Below, one piece after another: positions 54,758 to 64,000 of a stretch of 64,000 nucleotides of DNA (the first letter of the stretch is position 1; every line of letters begins with the position of its first letter). A model generated the notes under the pieces. That model was given only the letters and a program-made list of their open reading frames with translations, did no database searches and was not told the origin of the DNA. Origin of the DNA: Spirodela intermedia (taxonomy: Eukaryota > Streptophyta > Magnoliopsida > Alismatales > Araceae); contig LR746273.1 of the NCBI GenBank assembly GCA_902729315.2, positions 2,226,001-2,290,000 on the forward strand, read 5' to 3'. Position numbers and translations under genes: made by a program.

Positions 54758-57224
54758 TGCTACTGTGAACGCTGCCTGGACTGGCTACGCCTCCGTGATT
54801 GCTCGATTCGCTCGAGGAACCAGAACAGGGAAGCGCCAGCGGCTTCGATGAGCACGAGATCGGCGCCGTTAAATTCGAGGAATGAAAAATCTAATTTGGG
54901 GCTTTTTGCTTTTTGGCCCAAAAGAATTCCTTTTTTCCTAAATCTATCCCATGATTAAACTTATTACCAAAAAACACATCTGCTAGAATTATTAATGAGC
55001 ATTCATTGCTTATTCCGCTTATAGAAACCGTTTTATATATGATAATATTAAATAAATACTTATTTTCATGACCGATGTTGGAAAAATGAAAAAATAAAAT
55101 TAATATTTTAATTATCATCGATAAGATATCCGAAGAAAGCAGGTTAATACAGATTTTTGGATGAAGCTGCTTTGGTAGTGGTCTTGGGGGCATAAATAAT
55201 ATATATATATTCTGGGCAAAACTTTTATGGGCGGAGGAGCAAAATCTCTTTGAATAGTTTAGGCCTACCATTGAATAATATATAATTCTTACTACCACGA
55301 GTCGGCGACGAATAATATTCGCAGGTGCGCTGTTAAACGGTCAACGCCTCCGAGTAGACATCAAAGGTCAAAAGGAATTGAAGGCGACCTTATCCTTCCG
55401 TTCGTTTGGAGATCGTCTGTTAGCCCGCCGCCACCACCCCCGTCGAGATGTCCCCACGTCAGCATGGTAGTTGACCGGTGGGCATTCTGTCTCTCTCTCT
55501 CTCTACTGACGAACGCGTCCGAGGAGTTAAGTGTTCTGTGCTGTCAACAGGCCAGCAGGCCAAACATTGCCAGCGGTGACGCAATAATAAGGCGGTAGCA
55601 TCTGGCAGCAAGGTCTAGAAGATCCTCGTGTGGGGGCCACTTTCAGAGTCAATGTTCCCCGCGTGGACCGGCCGGGCCGGGATGATGGTGTTTATAAGGC
55701 CCAGAGAAAAAAGCCCAATAAAATCTCCAGGATTGGGCTTAAAGACAACTTGGGAAAGGACCCTCACCTAGAGAGAGAGAGAGAGAGCTAGGGGGGGAAC
55801 ACACGTGTTGACTTATGGTCTGAGACTACTTTCTTCGACTTTTGGGCCCGACCTGACGTCTCGTCTCGTGAAGAAGAAAACGTCAAACTCCGTCCGAGTT
55901 GGCCTCGTCATCAGTGGGACACTACATATGATAATTAGGTTAAAAAATATTTCGGATATACAAACTTATGTGCATTGCTGATTTTTATGTACGAAAATGA
56001 CGTGACCATAAGAAAATAATGCGTGGGATTAATACCTTTGTCTAACTATTTCACATCTTTTATTAATATATTCACCAAATATATAAATTAAATCGGGGTT
56101 ATCTATCTCACCTCAGTCTATCTTGAGAAGCTCTAAATAGCCAAAAAAGGCAATAATTATTTTTTTTGGGATAAATATGTACTACTTTGTAATGTCGACG
56201 ACCACGGAAAGGCTTGTATTTATTCCCTTTTTTTGTTATTTTATATGCGTTGACCGTGATATTAGTAATATACCAAGCATATTTCTAATGTCCGATTGGA
56301 GAGAGATGTCGCACTGGTGGATTTGGTCCACCACCTCAGTCAAACGTGGCAATTCGGGGAAGCTCGATAGTACGCTTGAGTCAACTGGTAAGCAGCTGAC
56401 TTACGTAACTCACCCACCTGAGCGGTTGAAAATGGGGTGGGAGAACAGAGTCTAGGAATGAATGGAAGGGTGTAGATTCTCCGAGGTAGGAATAGAAGGT
56501 CAACGCAGGGTAGGAGGATCCATCCACGCGCCGACGTGGCTACTGTCACCTCGTCGTCAGAACGGGGATCCCATCCGTCTGATGGCCACCCCCGTAGAGG
56601 TCCGCGTCGGCAAGAGTTGCTGACGTGGGGGAGCAATATAGTACGCGAGGACAGCTACGTCTCTAGCCGGCTCCGGCCAGGCCGGCTAAGCTGTTGATTG
56701 CGGGGTAACTCAGGGAATGCCAGTCTGCCAGCTGGCCATCCACTGGAATTTCGATAAAAGAATATGATATTTTAAGTAAAGTATACCAAAATAAGGCACT
56801 GAACGCGGAATCGGCAGACCCCGATCCGAGTCGGGATCAACGGCCCACGATTCTCTCCGCCGCCAATGTCACCGTCCCACAGTAATATTACATATAAGTC
56901 CTTATTCACCTCTTTAATGAATAGTTAATATATCGTAGATAATTTCCTTTATAGGCCTCCTCAGGATCGAGGGGCCCCATGCCAGATCAATTCACTGTAC
57001 AAACAGAGGAAAAGTTTTATTTAAGGACAAACCGGCCGAATTAAAGACTTGGTAAACTTCAAAAACACCCCCCCCCTCACCCCAGGAGTAGCCGGTGGTG
57101 GGTGCAACGCACGTGAGCTCCGAACACGAGGGACACGAAAGGCAGCTTAATAAATATACCATCAGCTCTTTCATTTTAAGCAGACCCACTAGCCCACTTT
57201 TTCAGACAGCCTCTAGAGACCTCT

Positions 57225-57268
<44 letters not shown>

Positions 57269-58488
57269 ATATGGATATATATTTGTATATATAAATAGAG
57301 AGAGAGAGAGAGAGAGAGGCCGCCGTAAGTTTCCGAATAGAGCGAGAGAGAGAGAGAGAGAGGGCTGGGAGGATGAGGGGGTAGTCGGTGCGCATGGGTC
57401 TCGTTAAATCCATTGTTTAAGAAAAGTGGGATATTTTTATGGAAGCCCTCCTATTTTGGAGCTGACGGGGCTCGTCGCTGTAATCATTATGACAAGGGGA
57501 ACCAATTTTAAGGGTATATAAATAAATAAAATAACATACGTTATTTTAAGCATGGGGTCAAATTACATGGTTAGAACCCGAAGATGTCTACAAAAAAGAC
57601 AGGGCAAAACTGTAATTCATGAAATCCCGCCTTCCGGCTCGAACCACTTTCCCCTGACCGGATGGTGTCTTGGCGCGGGCCTTCGAAAGGCCCTCCCGCT
57701 TGGCCAACGCGGAGCGAGATAGAGAGAGAGAGAGAGAGGTTAGTAATAAATAAATAAAATAATTAACGGGGAGGAGGGAAGTGGGCCCGGCCTCTGGGTT
57801 CCCGCCACCGTCCGTCCCCCTTCGCTGTTAAGAGGCCTTTTCTTTATTTTTATTTTTTAGCCCGCCTCGGTTTCCGCAGCCGTCGGATTAAAATATTCCA
57901 GATCTGGTCAGGCAGCCAGCCCTAGCTTTGCTCTTAATTTTTAATATAACTATTATTAAAATAGAGGAGTGAGAGTCCTGTTCCTTCTCCATTTTCTTCC
58001 TCCATCTTTTTCTCTCTCCTCCTCTCTCGCTCTCTTCTCCCTTTCCCCATTACATTCCCTCATTGATCTTCCTTCTCTCCCTGCTGGGTTTTGTTCCTTC
58101 TCTCTGGTTTCCGGCGGGGAGGAAATCCGCGGCGGTTTTCCGGCACTGTTGAGGAGAGAGGAGGGAGCAGGGAGCAGGGCGGCAAGGAGCCGGTTTTCCG
58201 GCGGAGGGTAGGGGAGACGGCCGGCAAGGGGATGGACTAAGGCAGCTCTTTTCTCTGTGGTCTGCAATGGGGGAAGCAGGAGGCAGGCCGACGCAAGGGT
58301 TTTCAGTGGGTTGGGGCGGCGGCGCTCCGACGATCGGCCGGCGAAGTCTGTGATCAGAAGCTCCGGTGCAAGGGGAGGACGGTGAGTGACTGTGGAGGTC
58401 TGGTCGGAGGAGGAAGGTTGGTGGGGGTTGAGATCTTCTGGTTGGCCAGTTTTCTCCTGGTGGTTGTTGGTTGTTCTCCGGTCTATGT
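54758..58488. other. Divergent intergenic region between ERdj2 and the AHL gene
   Basis: This is the shared upstream region of ERdj2 (minus) and the AHL gene (plus). It contains a G-box-like ACACGTGT near 55801, GCACGTGA near 57110, GA tracts at 55769-55786, 57226-57262, 57297-57318 and 57344-57361, and a TATATAAATAG at 57288-57298. From 57960 to 58480 lies a CT-rich, then GC-rich leader for the AHL gene, in which all forward frames are non-conserved. No gene was found. Confidence 0.5.
57226..57361. repeat. Composite (GA)n-(TA)-(GA)n island
   Basis: Three GA arrays are separated by a 40-bp TA-rich block holding TATATAAATAG (57288-57298) and by a 25-bp unique spacer. GA repeats in plant promoters are bound by BBR/BPC GAGA factors. 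The island is about 1.1 kb upstream of the AHL start. Its regulatory role is inferred. Confidence 0.7.
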
Positions 58489-58592
58489 ATGGAAGGGAGG
58501 GAAAGCATGAGCTCGGAGGTGACGGCGCCGCCGCCGCAGGAGGGCGGGGGGACCTTCCCCCCGGTGATGTTGCCGAGGCCGGAAAACCCTAG
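58485..58592 (+). other. Out-of-frame upstream ORF overlapping the AHL start
   Basis: An ATG at 58485, four bases before the proposed AHL start, opens a 35-codon frame (MYGREGKHELGGDG) that ends with TAG at 58592 inside AHL exon 1. Ribosomes starting here would miss the AHL frame. Neither this ATG nor 58489 has a strong context, while the in-frame ATG at 58507 has A at -3. It may lower translation of the main frame. Confidence 0.45.
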
Positions 58593-59006
58593 TCAGGGCG
58601 GAGGAGGAGCGCCGGCGATTGCAACAGCGGCACCGGCGCCGGCGACGGTGGAGGCTCCGGTGGCGGCGGCGGTGGGATCGCCGGCGCCGGTGAGCATGGT
58701 GATGCCTGTGTTCAAGAAGAAGAGGGGGAGGCCGAGGAAGTACGGCCCCGACGGCAGCCTGGTTATGCCGCTGAGTCTGATGCCGATCTCGGCGTCGGCG
58801 CCGGCCGGCGAATTCTCCTTGTCCTCGGTGCCGGGGGTGCTGATGAAGCGGGGTAGAGGGCGGCCGGGGGGCTCCGCCAGCAGGCAGCAGCAGCAGCAGT
58901 GGGGACTGGAGATCGACTCTTTCGGTAACAACTAACACCTTCAGGCACAGCCATACTCTCTGCCATTCCAGTAGATCAACATGATCAGATCATCCAACTA
59001 TCCTCT

Positions 59007-59042
<36 letters not shown>

Positions 59043-60298
59043 GCTGTTTGAAGAAGGAACATTACCTGGAGTGTTCATTATCTGCTGATAACTTTGAAAA
59101 ACGTCCTTCCCAGATGAATCGGTCGCCTGCTCCGCCGGTGCTAACTTCACGCCGCACATCATCACGGTTCCCGCCGGCGAGGTACGATCACTGTCTTCAT
59201 GCTGATAATCTGACCCAATAAGCGACGGAAGTCCCAACTTGCAGTTTTGGTTGCATTTTCTGTGAACAATCACACAAATCGCAGTATTTGACTCTTTTTC
59301 CCCAAAAACGGTCGGTACCATGCTGCACGATTGAATCTTGTTTGAACAATCGCAACACATTATTGAACAAAAGATGAAGGAAAAGAGAAAAAACAGGCCT
59401 TTTGAGATGCACAATCCTGTGTTTTATGAGTGTCGTGGTCTTTGATTCTCTAAAATCACGGCTGTTCTGATCATCGGGCCCTGAATCCTGACGTGGGCAG
59501 GATGTGACGATGAAGATCATCTCATTCTCTCAGCAAGGGCCTCGGGGAATCTGCATTCTCTCCGCCAATGGCGTCATCTCCAACGTCACGCTCAGGCAAC
59601 CAGACTCCTCCGGGGGTACCATGACCTACGAGGTTGGATTGATATCCATCTGCTCTGTCGGCATCGTCTTCCCTTCCGTGATCCACAGATAGAATGGTCC
59701 CCGGTCTTCTGGTTTTTCAATGCAAGTGCTCTTGTAGGGTCGCTTCGAGCTCCTTTCCTTGTCTGGATCGTTCATGCCCACCGAGAGCGGAGGATCGAGG
59801 AGCCGGTCCGGGGGGATGAGTGTCTCCTTGGCGAGCCCAGACGGTCGAGTTGTCGGAGGAGGAGTCGCCGGGTTGCTGGTGGCCGCTAGCCCTGTTCAGG
59901 TTCTTCTTCTTCCTCCTGCTCCATCCATACTTTTTGTCGAAATCTCCCCTCAACCGTGGAAGTTCATCATCCTCCTTTCCTGAAATCATCTCCAGGTGGT
60001 GATCGGTAGCTTCATACCGAACTATCAGATCGAGCAGAAGACGAAGAAACCCAGAGTAGACCATACATCGATGTCCGCTCCACCTGCCGCGATGCCAATC
60101 TCCTCCGCCCCCATGGAAGAGGGATTATCCACCGGGCAAGGGCAAGGGCAAGGGCAAGGGCAGAGCAGTGCGACCCCGCCAAGGCCTACCCCGCCGGGGA
60201 CCTTCTTCCGGGGGGAAAACTGGAGTTCCTCCCTGCACTCGCAGCCGGACTCGCGCGAGTCCCCCGCGGATGTCAACTTACCTCTTCCGGGAGGGTGA
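58489..60298 (+). CDS. AHL: AT-hook motif nuclear-localized (AHL) protein, PPC/DUF296
   Basis: Five exons, 58489-58924, 59114-59181, 59501-59632, 59738-59899 and 59996-60298, give 366 aa. The start MEGRESMSSEV is typical of clade-B AHLs; an alternative is the Met at 58507. An Ala/Pro-rich head leads to a first AT-hook (KKKRGRPRKYGPDGS, about residues 76-90) and a second hook (KRGRGRPGGS, about 120-129). The PPC/DUF296 domain (about 148-285) includes FTPHIITVPAGE, GICILSANGVISNVTLRQP and GRFELLSLSGSF. Two hooks plus this PPC place it among type II/III clade-B AHLs, which bind AT-rich matrix-attachment DNA as trimers and tune growth, flowering and senescence. The tail after QIEQKTKKPR is Pro/Ser-rich with a Gly-Gln repeat. 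The first exon is very GC-rich; the introns carry CT runs. The exact member cannot be named. Confidence 0.95.
60133..60170 (+). repeat. In-frame hexanucleotide repeat (GGGCAA)n coding Gly-Gln
   Basis: About five to six tandem GGGCAA/GGGCAG units lie in the last AHL exon and encode TGQGQGQGQGQSS. Because the unit is six bases, length changes keep the frame. It is probably a variable linker in the disordered tail. Confidence 0.9.
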
Positions 60299-60976
60299 CG
60301 AATTCCCCTCCCTCGTCGGGGATACGCAGGCAGGGAATCCTGCCTTGACCATTCTTTAGGTTGTGCAAGCTCCATGGAAGCGGCAGGGCGTCGCCTCTCG
60401 TCTGATTCCATTTAGGATTTGAGGACTAGTTATCCACTGATTCTGGTGTTGGTGATGATGCATTAACAATGATCTTGACTCTACATGATCTGCTGCGGAA
60501 TTTGCTTCGACAGACAATGTACGCTCCGATTTACCTATTGCCTTGAAATTACTGTGAACTTCAGTAATCTGGATCTTCGCCTGCATTTGTTGTCACCTCG
60601 GAGACCTACGGATTCAATGTCGCCAACCTAAAGGGAAAAAAACCCTAGATCTCTTTCGAAAACCGGGTCCGAGAGGACACAACGGAGTATGATCGAAATC
60701 CGATACGACAGAGAGAGATAGAGAGGCAGAGAGAGGTATAGAGAGGAGAGAGAGAGAGAGTCCCCTATCACGTCGTAGTCGATCGTTCGCCGGAGTCGAA
60801 GGGGAAGGAGGGGTTGCTGCCAGGGATTCGCCGCCGCCTCTGGTACGGTATGGGCTTATACCGAGTATGAAAGGGTGATTTAGTAATTGTGCGATAAATT
60901 AAGGGCAGTTACGTGTGTTCCCCCCTTGAGGCAAAGGCCTCCCTCCTCCCTTCTCCCCCCCACCTCATCTCCATCC
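60299..60976. other. AHL 3' flank and pTAC12 promoter/leader
   Basis: The interval is under 700 bp and includes an ACCCTAG telo-box-like motif near 60644, often found with genes for the translation or plastid machinery, and a GA tract at 60714-60760. No separate gene was seen. Both neighbours are on the plus strand, so a short tandem intergenic region is implied. Confidence 0.45.
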
Positions 60977-62749
60977 ATGTCGACCACCGCCGGTGGGGTT
61001 TCCCCCGTCGTAAAACCCCAAGTCCCCTTCCCGTCGCCGGCGCCGGACTGGACGGGGCTCCGCTGCCAGAGCTCTCCCCCCGCCAAAACACTGACCTTAG
61101 CCACCCCCCAGCCATGGCGTGGAGCGAGGAGGCCCTCTCTCACCACCCGAGCAGGCATCCTCCCTCATCTCCCCTCCCCGTTCCCATCCTTCCGGTGGCG
61201 GAGCCTCAATCGTCTCTCCGGCGCCGGCGTAGTTTCCGCCGGACGGAGCAAGAAGAAGGCTGGCGGGCCGTCCACCGGCCGCATCGAGGGGAACGCCGAG
61301 GTGCGCCGGAGGGCCAAGGACGGCGCGAGGAAGAGGAGCCGCCGCATGGCGGAGAACCTCTTCTACCGGCACAACAAGACCTGGGCGGACGAGGCGGATT
61401 CCTTCACCGAGGAGGAGCTCCAGATGATCGGCCTTGGCTATGATCGGCAGGTCCGATTCATGGAGAAGGACGATCCCAAGCTCCGCCATCCCGACGACTG
61501 GTACAAGTACGGCCAGTACGGGCCTTACTCCTGGCGCGGCATCGTCGTCGGCAGCCCCATCCGCGGCCGCTTCTCCGACGAGCGCGTCTCCATCATCGGC
61601 GAGGTCCGCGACCACGAGGAGTGGGAGCAGATAGAGCGATTCGAGATGGCCTCCGATTTCTCCCGGCGGCTCGAATCCATGGACCACAGCCTTGGGTTTC
61701 AGTACTTCTGGGTGTTCGTTCGCCATCCCAAGTGGCGGAGCTCCGATCTGCCATGGCAGCAGTGGACGCTGGTCTCCGAGGTGGTCCTCGAAGCCGGGAA
61801 TCAGAGGCTCGACAAATGGAGCTTGATGGGGCGGCTGGGGAACAATACTAGAGCTCTGATCACTCAGTGCGCCGCCTGGATGCGACCGGACATCATCTAC
61901 GTCCGCCGGCCAGTGTACCAGTGCCGCTTCGAGCCTCAGGGGAGCTTCTTCCAGCTGCTAGGGCCGCTGCTCGATCCCGACACAGAGAACCAGTTCCTCT
62001 GCGAGCTGAAGGTCGCCGACGGGAAGGTCGAAACCTGCACCTACTTCGCCGGGCTCTGCAAAATCGTCAGAATCAGCCCAAAAGCTTTTGTAGATGACGT
62101 CGTCGAGGCCTACCAGAGGCTCAGCGACGAGGGGAAGTCCAGGTGCTTGGAGTTCCTGTTCACGAACCATCCCATGGAGCTGTTGCATCCCTACACGAAG
62201 GAATGGAAGGCCAGGTTGGAGGAGATGGAGTTGGGCTGCGACGCTCCCGATGGCAGCGATGAGGAGGAAGGAGAGATAGTGGACTGGATCGAGGACGACG
62301 TCGTCGACGAGGAGGGAGAAGAGGATCTGGTGATCGATGAGGAAGAAAGTGAGGACGACGAGGTCTTGGGCGCCGGCGGCGAGGTCTCCGATCCGGAGGA
62401 GAGCGAGGAGTACTGGAACGAGCAGTGGAAGAGGGCAATGAAGGAACCCGACGCCATGGAAGGGCTGGTCAAAAGGAGCATCGAGGTGTCGGATCAGGTC
62501 TACAAGAATCAAAACCCTGAGGAGGAGAGAAGCTGGGGAGATGAGCAGACACCGGAGGAGGAGGGATCGAGATTCTCGCCTGCGGACGCCAAGGAGTGGA
62601 GGTCGAGGAGGAGGATCAAAAAGGGCAGGATACCGCCGGAGCTGTTCTTGAGAGCGGCGGTCCGGCCATTCACTTACCGGAATCTCGTGAAGGAGATCGT
62701 CCTGATGAGGCACGCCCTCGTAGAGAAGGAGATAACCTCGAAGCAGTGA
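60977..62749 (+). CDS. PTAC12: pTAC12 / HEMERA / PAP5, plastid RNA polymerase-associated protein
   Basis: A dual-targeted protein that is part of the plastid-encoded RNA polymerase complex and, in the nucleus, mediates phytochrome signalling and PIF turnover. A single exon codes 590 aa from ATG 60977 (MSTTAGGVSP). The first 50 or so residues look like a transit peptide. A basic stretch (about 89-125, with GRSKKKAGG and RKRSRRMAENLFYRHNK) could be the nuclear signal. The conserved core has FTEEELQMIGLGYDRQVRFM, WYKYGQYGPYSWRGIVVGSP, YFWVFVRHPKWRSSDLPWQ, WTLVSEVVLEAGNQRLDKW and FVDDVVEAYQRLSDEGKSRC, all characteristic of HEMERA. LLHPYTKEWKARLEEMELGC precedes a long Asp/Glu-rich region (about 428-480). 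The C-terminus is conserved (RAAVRPFTYRNLVKEIVLMR). No stop or frameshift interrupts it. The absence of introns is notable in this intron-rich window. Confidence 0.95.
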   Translation: MSTTAGGVSPVVKPQVPFPSPAPDWTGLRCQSSPPAKTLTLATPQPWRGARRPSLTTRAGILPHLPSPFPSFRWRSLNRLSGAGVVSAGRSKKKAGGPSTGRIEGNAEVRRRAKDGARKRSRRMAENLFYRHNKTWADEADSFTEEELQMIGLGYDRQVRFMEKDDPKLRHPDDWYKYGQYGPYSWRGIVVGSPIRGRFSDERVSIIGEVRDHEEWEQIERFEMASDFSRRLESMDHSLGFQYFWVFVRHPKWRSSDLPWQQWTLVSEVVLEAGNQRLDKWSLMGRLGNNTRALITQCAAWMRPDIIYVRRPVYQCRFEPQGSFFQLLGPLLDPDTENQFLCELKVADGKVETCTYFAGLCKIVRISPKAFVDDVVEAYQRLSDEGKSRCLEFLFTNHPMELLHPYTKEWKARLEEMELGCDAPDGSDEEEGEIVDWIEDDVVDEEGEEDLVIDEEESEDDEVLGAGGEVSDPEESEEYWNEQWKRAMKEPDAMEGLVKRSIEVSDQVYKNQNPEEERSWGDEQTPEEEGSRFSPADAKEWRSRRRIKKGRIPPELFLRAAVRPFTYRNLVKEIVLMRHALVEKEITSKQ

Positions 62750-63209
62750 TCTTCTCCTCCCCCAAGAGCTTCCATTTTCTCGTTCTAATTTATCATTCTA
62801 TTCTCTCTCTGTAAGACGATCAAAACCAGAGATTTTGAGGAGCTCGGACCAAAGCAGGAAGATTAGATGCTCCCTCTCTCTCTCTCTCTTGAAGTCAACC
62901 AAGCAATGGGTCGTCTTAAAGCTCATATATTTCGCAATAAACTTGCGAGGCAGAGTAATATATGAAAAATAAGAAGTCTGGATTTGATTCGATTTGAGCT
63001 TCCAAGAGAGAGAGTGAGAGGAAGAGCACAGGCTGCCGCGAATAGCGGGGAAGGAAGTTCGGAACTTGGTTGACCATGATGGATCGGCAGTCTTGGAAAG
63101 TCAACGGTGGATTCCGCCAGAAATCGGTCAGCCGCTGGTTCGTCTGTGCCCAATACAGATAACTATAATTGACGCCGGAAAGAACATCAATGGGATTTTT
63201 GTCTATTAT
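62750..63209. other. Convergent 3' flanks of pTAC12 and the cornichon gene
   Basis: A CT tract lies at 62873-62889 and a short GA run near 63006-63015. The true last exon of the cornichon gene could lie here if its penultimate exon is spliced, but I could not identify one. Confidence 0.4.
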
Positions 63210-63580
63210 CTATCTATGAGAAAAACTGATGCTTACGTGTTCGTTCCCCGCTTGGTCTGACGGTGGCTGGCGTTGACCTAATCCTCCTCCAGTACGGTCC
63301 AGATCAGCCTGCCATGACGCGTGACTTATCAGTAAAATGCGGTTTGACCGAATAGCGGGGACGCCAGAATCGGCTGCGTGTCGGTACCAGAACAAGGATA
63401 GAAATAGGAGGATTATAAAGCCGGCGAGCTTGATCAGCCGCCGCATTTTTTCCCTGCCGAGTTGACTGAATATCTCGGTCACGTCCACCAGGTGCTGCTT
63501 CTGATGATACCTGAAGAACGAAGAAGGTACAACTGTTAGCAAGAAGGATAGGAGTTGGCTTACCGCGCTTTTAGCAGAAC

Positions 63581-63624
<44 letters not shown>

Positions 63625-63809
63625 CACAGTCTCACGTTATAGCAGAGGATGGGCACGCAGAAGAGGAACATCAGCCAATGCCCGCTGAAGAGGAAGATCA
63701 GGCTCAGGAACCCGTGGAGCGCAAACTCCGGTACGACCACAGCGTTGATCCTCGAGGCTGAATCATAGGGATTGACGTAGTCCAGCTCCAGGTCAGAGAG
63801 GCACATGAG
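63210..63809 (-). CDS. CNIH: Cornichon family (CNIH) ER cargo receptor, 3' exons (partial)
   Basis: Two minus-strand exons are clear. Exon 63809..63628 has the cornichon signature MCLSDLELDYVNPYDSASRI and a membrane segment GFLSLIFLFSGHWLMFLF. Exon 63510..63210 begins YHQKQHLVDVTEIF and continues REKMRRLIKLAGFIILLFLS; a Leu codon split CT|G joins them. Cornichons are small multi-pass ER/early-Golgi proteins that help load cargo such as transporters into COPII vesicles. The first exon, with the N-terminal membrane helix, lies beyond the right edge. After SLFW the normal plant C-terminus (a short acidic tail) is replaced by about 58 unrelated residues before the stop at 63210. Either this is a read-through past a GTACCG donor near 63386 and the last exon was missed, or the tail is truly different. 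Start and end are therefore incomplete. Confidence 0.85.
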
Positions 63810-64000
63810 CTGCAGCAGAGCGTTGTGCGCCACAAATTATGAAATTGGCAATAAATATAACCCAAAGTTTAAAAATATTATACCATGATTCTGTGAAATA
63901 ATGTACCAAAGGCATGATAAACATAGGGGAAAGGTACCACTTAAGCAATAATCGGATTGATAGCAGAAAAATAGAACCCATCTCCTGATCAAGCATCACA

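Noticed and set aside
61097-62713. Long minus-strand frames (209 and 251 codons) within pTAC12
   Set aside because: They are antisense shadows of a GC-rich coding exon, with no conserved motif.

Overview
This is a plant nuclear genome window. The genes have short exons with GT..AG introns, and every recognisable protein belongs to a land-plant family: ERECTA kinase, armadillo-repeat kinesin, PSI/DUF668, LOB domain, CLPT, ERdj2/Sec63, AHL and pTAC12/HEMERA. Exon base composition is strongly bimodal. Several genes have very GC-rich coding sequence (PSI-like, pTAC12, AHL, LBD, the ERECTA kinase exons), while the kinesin interior and CLPT are AT-rich. This pattern is common in monocots, but the species cannot be fixed from the sequence alone. 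CT/GA dinucleotide tracts are unusually frequent.

Layout, left to right. 1-3500: 5' part of a minus-strand gene with a NUMOD3-type motif, running off the left edge. 3500-6800: intergenic, with a G-box-bearing direct repeat, then a GC-rich CT/GA-rich leader. 6807-12064 (+): ERECTA-family LRR receptor kinase, about 26 exons, 996 aa. 14080-32125 (+): ARK-type kinesin, 19 exons, 918 aa. 33046-34428 (-): intronless DUF3475/DUF668 PSI-like protein. 34500-36880: minisatellite, a 17-bp poly-C run and a TATA-plus-CT promoter-like site. 36881-38848 (-): two-exon LBD18/LBD30-like transcription factor. 39-42.9 kb: gene-poor, with a CT array of about 200 bp. 42979-47375 (-): CLPT1/CLPT2-like plastid Clp accessory protein, six exons. 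48396-54757 (-): ERdj2/Sec63 translocon J-protein, ten exons, 664 aa. 54758-58488: divergent intergenic region with GA/TA islands. 58489-60298 (+): AT-hook PPC (AHL) protein, five exons, 366 aa. 60977-62749 (+): single-exon pTAC12/HEMERA/PAP5, 590 aa. 63210-63809 (-): 3' part of a cornichon (CNIH) gene, running off the right edge.

These are unrelated housekeeping and developmental genes, not an operon-like cluster. Loose themes are secretory-pathway proteins (ERdj2, cornichon), plastid proteins (CLPT, pTAC12) and growth regulators (ERECTA, PSI-like, LBD, AHL). I saw no convincing tRNA, rRNA, CRISPR, intact transposon or new gene system. The observations most worth following up are: GC-rich, intron-poor 3' ends in several genes together with intronless pTAC12 and PSI; a duplicated splice acceptor inside the kinesin; the G-box repeat; an out-of-frame AUG overlapping the AHL start; and a promoter-like site pointing antisense into the LBD gene.
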